From: Cyrtodaria siliqua | Lineage: Eukaryota; Mollusca; Bivalvia; Adapedonta; Hiatellidae | Assembly (NCBI GenBank): GCA_037043455.1 | Contig: JAWPHD010000284.1 | Coordinates: forward strand, 62,001-126,000 | Length of the DNA stretch: 64,000 bases | Direction: 5' to 3' | In this document: positions 58,947 to 64,000 of the stretch, piece by piece | How positions within the stretch are numbered: the first letter of the stretch is position 1 | Layout of the letters: each line of letters begins with the position of its first letter | Notes under the pieces: generated by a model | The model's input: only the letters and a program-made list of their open reading frames with translations | What the model was told of the DNA's origin: nothing | Database searches by the model: none | Program-made: the position numbers and the translations under genes

Positions 58947-59200
58947 TTTAGAAATCGTATGAATCAATTTCATCTGGCGCAAATATGATGTTTTGCATAA
59001 ATTAATGAAAAATGCTGAAACATCTCTCACACCCGAGAAAACAATTAATTCGTAATTGTGTTTTTCGCTGAAGTAGTGTTGTGGACTTTAGCGAAAACGG
59101 TTGTGGTCTTTAGTGACAACATTTGTTGTGGACTCTAGCGGAAATGTGTGTGGATTATAGCGGAATTGTGGTCTTTAGCGGTGCCACAACGCACTCTTCC

Positions 59201-60224
59201 GTGCTTTAACGTTGAAAGTGACGACGACAGAAAAAAGCACGGAGCACTAAAATGTTAATAAAATACTAAATAAATATTAACTTTTAATAAAACAAAAAAG
59301 TTAATACACAAATCAAATATAAAAACCTAACATTTTAAAATCTTACGTATTTTCTTCAAGATATGTGTGTTAAGAAATTAAGAATACAAATATATATTAA
59401 ATAAATGTGTCTTTTGGAATGACTATGCTATTTGTTTTCTGAATGCTTTGAATATGTATGCCGAACTCGATCGAATTCATATGATCTCGTTCCGAAGTTG
59501 TGATATACTAATAAAACATGATTATTCAACAATGCTGTAAAATATTTATTTAATTCGAACTATGAATAATAAATAATATAATTAAATAGCAATTAAGATT
59601 ACTGTTTTTAGAACACGTTTCATCATTTATAACGTTAGAGTGTTAATTGGTTTTCAAGGTGACGTCATAGCACACAAATGACGAGCTCCGTGACGGCTAC
59701 AGTGGGGTTGTAAAAACTCGTATTTCTTGAAATCTGTTTCAAATAATTTTATAATATTTACTGATCTGAAAGTGAAAATGTATACCTTTATTGCCATACA
59801 ATTTACTTGATTTATACCAGTGTATTAACTATTACTAATGTCCACGTTATATTTGAACGGCCCTCGTATGTGATGTTTCTGTTATGATAAATAGAATCTC
59901 ACATTCGAGCATTTTAATATGGCATCGTTGGGTTAAATTCATATGATACTCGGAATCTGTTGCCATATTACTGTATCAAACTTTTTTAATTAATACATTA
60001 TTAATTCGATACTTATGTAAGATCCTCTATATAAATGATCTTTCACGAGAGATTGTCAGTCTCACAAAATTATATAAGAAGCGAATATATTCTCTAATCA
60101 TGGCATCACATATTTAATTATTTACTACAATATGGTGTAGACAGCGTTACTCAGATTAAATGACAGTGTAAAAAACAATGTGCGGTAAAGCAGCCTTTAC
60201 TGTTAAGGCAGCCCAGTAATCGCT
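59201..60224. other. Non-coding segment shared with copy A
   Basis: Counterpart of 24656-25540, with a private ~110-bp stretch at about 59390-59505. No gene seen. Confidence 0.55.
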
Positions 60225-61563
60225 CATTATAAAAAAGAATAAAAATATCGGACAGGGAAAGCAGCATTCAAGGACAACAGTCAACCACAAAACACAAAAA
60301 CACACACGCAAACAGACAAACGAAAAGACAAAAGTAATAAAAAATGCAAACGACATCACAAACACAGAAGGGTTGACAATAGGGCTACCGCCTTGGAACG
60401 GTCAGTGGCAAAGTAGGCCACTGGGGGTTTAAACCGGTTCTAGGGTGCACCAAACCTCACACTTACCCTACTGTCATCCCATTAAAACAGGACAGTGTAA
60501 ATAAAGAAATCCCCGCCATGATCTAATCTCTAACCAACAAGGCAGAATCAATAGGCAATATAAGTAAAACACAAATATGCTCGTGTAAATATAATACAAA
60601 AAAACAATAGCCTAGAAAGCCACAATGAATGTACTCAATGACTTTGCAGAAGCCAGAGCAGTAAGAGAATAAACCATTAAGGGCACGACAAGAAAGATCA
60701 TGGACAAACATCAAACGCCACCGTCCCAATGGGCTTTAGGTAGGCGTCACAGGGTCCACAGCCTGTCCGGTCATCGTACAATTAAAGAGGAAAGCATAGT
60801 GGCGAACTGTAAAAGGGTCCACCACCAAGCATGCAGTACGTTGCAAAATGATAGGGTCATAACCTCTTTTGATAAACTTTTTAACAAGTTTAACAAAGGT
60901 AGTATGAAAGTGATCATGACCAAGAATCTTACGAAGTTTATAAATCACATCACCATAGAAGTCAGGTTGTGATAGTCCTTGTCGCAGAAGAGTCCTTAAA
61001 TTACATTTATATTTGGAAAGAAGATCAGGGTTACGATAATAAAATTTTGCAAAGGTTTTACGAAGTTTATGGTAACGGTAACCCTGATTGAGTAACTTTT
61101 TAGTTATACAAAGATTACGAATATTAAAGTCCTCAACTCGAGTACAAGCTCTAGAAAAACGAATAAGTTGAGACAGATACACCCCATAAGAAGTTGCTCG
61201 GGGAACATCCCCATCCAAGTGGGGATAATTAACAATGTCAAAATTAAAATCATCTCTCTTGTCATAGATTTTGCTAATTATTTTACCATTTACAATCGAG
61301 AGATCTAAATCAAGGAAAGAAGCGTTATTATCAGATATATTTTCTTTATTAAGCCGAAGTTCTTTAGGATAAATATTATGAACCATAGTTGGAAAGAAAG
61401 GGTTGTCAATGTTCAGTATGTCATCCAGATACCGAGAGGTGTCATTAAAAGCTTCAATAACATCTGCCTGGTTATCTGGTGAAAGACGCAACATGAAATC
61501 CCTTTCATAGCAAAATAAAAACAAATCTGCGACAAGTGGTGCACAGTTCGTACCAGTCTTTTT
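60225..61563 (-). mobile_element. Penelope-like retroelement insertion, 5'-truncated
   Basis: Absent from copy A, where CCCAGTA and TAAGTCTTGTAAAGATCATA are only about 40 bp apart (25535-25575). It comprises a coding part (60736-61563) and a ~500-bp 3' region ending TTTTATTCTTTTTTATAATG on the minus strand. It is the best-preserved member of the family seen in pieces at 1571, 2235, 5556, 28725, 37045, 38241, 43391, 43851 and 45640. Confidence 0.78.
60736..61563 (-). pseudogene. Penelope-like reverse transcriptase, C-terminal half
   Basis: About 275 residues beginning KKTGTNCAPLVADLFLFCYE, with SRYLDDILNI (YLDD catalytic block), ASFLDLDLSIVNGKIISKIY, DKRDDFNFDIVNYPHLDGDV, SYGVYLSQLIRFSRAC, LLNQGYRYHKLRKTFAKFYY and a C-terminus with FNCTMTGQAVDPVTPT. 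The order GTNCAPL, Y(L/I)DD, FLDL...YDKRDDF corresponds to the RT palm and following segment of Penelope-like elements. No GIY-YIG endonuclease follows. The frame runs upstream into host sequence, which adds about 26 spurious residues. N-terminal RT blocks are lost by 5' truncation, so it is inactive although the remaining frame is open. Confidence 0.7.
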
Positions 61564-62710
61564 AAGTCTTGTAAAGATCATAATTGTGTTATCATATTTT
61601 ATTCGAAAGATAAAGTAATATAAATATATTACATACACCAATAAATAGATTCAAACAAACGAACACTAAAAGCCTTTAAACATCCTTTCCTTTTAAATCG
61701 AAATTATAAACGTTATTCCCGTATAAGATGTCAAGCCCATATGAATGCTATGGTTCCATTGTCCATTCCTTACATCAGTAACTCCATACATGTTTGTTCT
61801 AATATAAATAGCAAAACGTCAGTAGTTAAATATTTTCAAAGAAATAACTGTTTACAATAAAGTAATTGTTTTATTACTAAACATTAGTAGTATCATTGTT
61901 ATGCCAATATATTTTTTCATTTTATATGACGCGGAAATGACTAGTGAAAAACATCAATTTAAACAATTTGCAGAAATAAAAACTGAAAGCATATCTTTCG
62001 CGCAACAATTTATTATAAAAATATATTTTATACCATATGCACGATTTTTCTTGAAAAACAAATCTTAAAGAAACTACCCGCCAAATAACGTCAAAATTAC
62101 ACTACAAAACTGTTCATCAAAACTCTGTCCATGTGTTCAGGTCATATAATAATATATATGTGACAATTAAAAGTAAAGGTCTATTCAAGGTTTCTTAAAA
62201 TACCCGTTATCGAAATTGTAAGTAGGAAACTCTTAATTCGCCTCTCCGGTTTTGGGGTGTGGCTTGGCTGGTTAAAGCTGTTTATATTGTGTATATAGTG
62301 TTTGGATTCTCAAAATATGTAAGTTATGTATATACCTCCTCGACGGAGGTTTGAAACGATGTACGTATGTTGTAAATTGTGGCTGTTGTTGGCGGGATAG
62401 CTAGTATCAGTGTGTGAAGCTTAATTGCAATCCCAGAAGTGTGTTTAGTTATGTTCCGGACAAGGAGTGTAAGTATTACATTACAAATGGCAATAACTCT
62501 TATTTCAAGACAGTTAGTGTCTAGCATAAAATATACAACACTTTCTATGATATGCAATGCTAGTCTTTTTTTATTGGTATAAATGTTGATGAGTAAAGGA
62601 TAAGATTATATGCCTCAGTTCATTTGACACCAAACATATATCACTTTAAGCGTATTCTTTCTACTTTAATACAAGCCACACGTGGCCCTTTTATGTAACA
62701 GTTTTCATAT
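61564..62710. other. Non-coding segment shared with copy A
   Basis: Counterpart of 25575-27005. No gene seen. Confidence 0.55.
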
Positions 62711-63183
62711 TTACTTTGAGCATACAACGCATGTCAGCTCTCTACCCCGAATATATGGTGGGTTAGGAATCTGACCAGTTGCCGTGACAAAGTACAGGAG
62801 CACTCCGTTAACATTGGCACTCCGGTCAACTAAAGATTCTGGGTCTTTGTCAACACACTTAACATCTGATCTATGATGATCGTAATATTCGGTCATCAAG
62901 TAACCGATGTACTCAATGAACCAGCCGTCCATGCATTTCGTACGTGCTGGGATCATCATCTGATTCAATCGACCTCTTGTCTGGCACACAGCACATGGTA
63001 CGCCTTCATCGTTTAGATCTTTTCCAAATATTGATTTCAACTCTTCACTGTTTTCATATTCTGCACCGTAGATATGTGTCGTATATTGACCTCCATTAAA
63101 ATTTCCCCACTGAGGGTCTGTCGGAAGGCAAATTGTAGTTGCCATACCTCCAGAATGGGTGTTATGGCTTCCAGCAGCATATC
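62711..63183 (-). CDS. C4-like gene B2, last exon (partial gene)
   Basis: Intact 157-residue exon: GYAAGSHNTHSGGMATTICL, HIYGAEYENSEE, VPCAVCQTRGRLNQMMIPAR, GYLMTEYYDHHRSDVKCVDK, GVLLYFVTATGQIP and RELTCVVCSK-stop, after a TTACAG acceptor in phase 1. It is closer to A2 than to A1 or B1 (for example LNQMM, EYYDHH, NVNGVLLYF), so two gene lineages existed before the duplication. It lacks the insertion that breaks A2. First and second exons would lie beyond 64000; none is visible in the last 800 bp. No close AATAAA follows the stop; an ATTAAA lies about 45 bases on. Confidence 0.8.
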
Positions 63184-63585
63184 CTGTAAGTTAAAACAAT
63201 TATACATTTATTTATGTTAACCTCCTTATGACGTACAGATGTATTGTTTTCAACTTTGACATCTTTAATAAACCCCCACCAACACTCCTATCCCCACCCC
63301 TCAAAACGACATTTAAGCTAAACATTTGACACTGTATTACCTTATGTTGGATTAAAAACAAACATTCTACCACCAATATATTCGAAAATATTCGTTAAGA
63401 AATTATCCTGTACATTGAATCTTAGCACCTCCCACCTCTTGTCTGATTCTCTGACCCGTAACGTTCGGTTCGTTTAGCCGCGTTGCAAAAAAAATATAGA
63501 TCGGCGAGATCTTCTTTCTTTTTTCGAGAGTTGTATAGACTATATGGCCTCAACGTCCTGTTCAAGCAACCCCAATATGTTTCGC

Positions 63586-64000
63586 CACTAAACGGTCATC
63601 CGACCTTGCCGTTATTTACATGTACACGAAAATCGCTGGTGACGTAGGAAAAAAAGATTTTTAGATGCCAAAATTATACCAAAGACGCACTGTTGTTCCT
63701 TAATGGAGGAAAATAATATAATAAAATAAGAAACATATTCTATTACGTTTTTGGCCAAGAGGACAGCACGTTTGACTATGAATCCATAGCAAAAGGGTTC
63801 CCGTCTCTATTTGGTAGTAAGAGAAGTGCAGGGTTCCCGAATTCCTCTTCTTTTTATTCTCTCTGCGGTGGCTCAAAATAACATAACTACTGTATTGAAG
63901 GGCCGTTAAACAAAAAGTATATTTAATTGTTTATCAATTTGTTCCATCAAGTCATGATTACTTTCATAAAATCGTTATTAAACTTTATAGAAAATGTATC
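63586..64000. other. Unmatched right edge
   Basis: Sequence beyond the end of A/B homology. No gene or element recognised. Confidence 0.5.

Larger units (their letters stand above)
54690..59200. mobile_element. Composite inverted-arm element, copy B
   Basis: Matches about 20770-24655 of copy A. The outer left arm (the CCGCTAAAG array) is missing; the junction falls at AGCATTT, shared by both sides. The right arm ends with TGTGGACTTTAGCG motifs at 59085-59180 and is itself split by the small element at 58476-58946. The interior carries the GACGACAA pair (55136-56060), the ~165-bp satellite (56235-56965), an RT fragment (56975-57893) and the GTTACCTTTAGTG array (58050-58400). Confidence 0.62.
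36960..63585. repeat. Segmental duplication, copy B
   Basis: Second copy of the block described for 1-28020. Similarity begins just before 36990 and ends near 63585, where copy A passes into unrelated sequence. Private to copy B are a Penelope-like 3' fragment at 37045-37618, a satellite-bearing element at 39115-40838, a SINE at 42719-42970, a foldback element at 53358-54386, a small inverted-repeat element at 58476-58946 and a Penelope-like insertion at 60225-61563. Copy B also keeps the C4-like exon 2 that copy A lacks. Confidence 0.85.

Noticed and set aside
1..64000. CRISPR array, prokaryotic operon or defence system
   Set aside because: Tandem arrays here have no unique spacers, and genes have introns, poly(A) signals and eukaryotic retroelements.

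Overview
The window is eukaryotic, AT-rich, intron-bearing DNA dominated by repeats. I infer a bivalve mollusc. The grounds are: (i) four copies of an exon encoding the C-terminal domain of the 'short-chain collagen C4-like' secreted proteins that are expanded in bivalves; (ii) tRNA-derived SINEs of molluscan type; (iii) ~165-bp and ~305-bp satellites of a kind familiar from bivalve genomes; (iv) CR1-type, RNase H-bearing and Penelope-like retroelements. No operon, bacterial gene, rRNA or CRISPR is present. Species cannot be fixed from the sequence alone.

Layout. The window is mostly one large direct duplication. Copy A (about 1-28020) and copy B (about 36960-63585) are collinear in the same orientation, and the homology runs off the left edge. 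They differ by many insertions, deletions and one small inversion. Copy A holds a 25-unit 51-bp minisatellite (285-1570), a transposon-protein relic (3040-3640), a Penelope-like fragment (5556-6815), C4-like gene A1 (7621-11447, minus), a CR1-type LINE (13084-16120), LINE tails, small inverted-repeat elements (18671-20027), a composite 4-kb element with long inverted arms (20515-24655) and C4-like exon A2 (27006-27619). Between the copies (28020-36960) lie an RNase H-bearing LINE flanked by 218-bp direct repeats (29715-33980) and a SINE (35560-35885). Copy B repeats the order: minisatellite (8 units), inverted-repeat satellite element (39115-40838), SINE, C4-like gene B1 (44228-50026, minus), foldback elements, a composite element with an RT fragment (54690-59200), a Penelope-like insertion (60225-61563) and C4-like exon B2 (62711-63183).

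Genes. B1 is the only gene I can assemble completely. Its three exons join in frame into a 288-residue secreted protein: signal peptide, short coiled coil, two 16-residue repeats, then the cysteine-rich C4-type domain, with no Gly-X-Y collagen repeats. A1 has exons 1 and 3 but lacks exon 2. Because exon 2 is symmetrical (phase 1-1) the remaining exons still join in frame, to a predicted 236 residues. A2 is interrupted by a retroelement tail. B2 has an intact last exon and its upstream exons would lie beyond the window.

Most of the rest is mobile DNA. Because A and B are paralogous (or allelic), each insertion in one copy can be checked against the empty site in the other. This gives target-site duplications and polarity for several elements from the sequence alone. 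All alignments here were done by eye, so boundaries are accurate to a few bases where flanking sequence matches and to tens of bases elsewhere.
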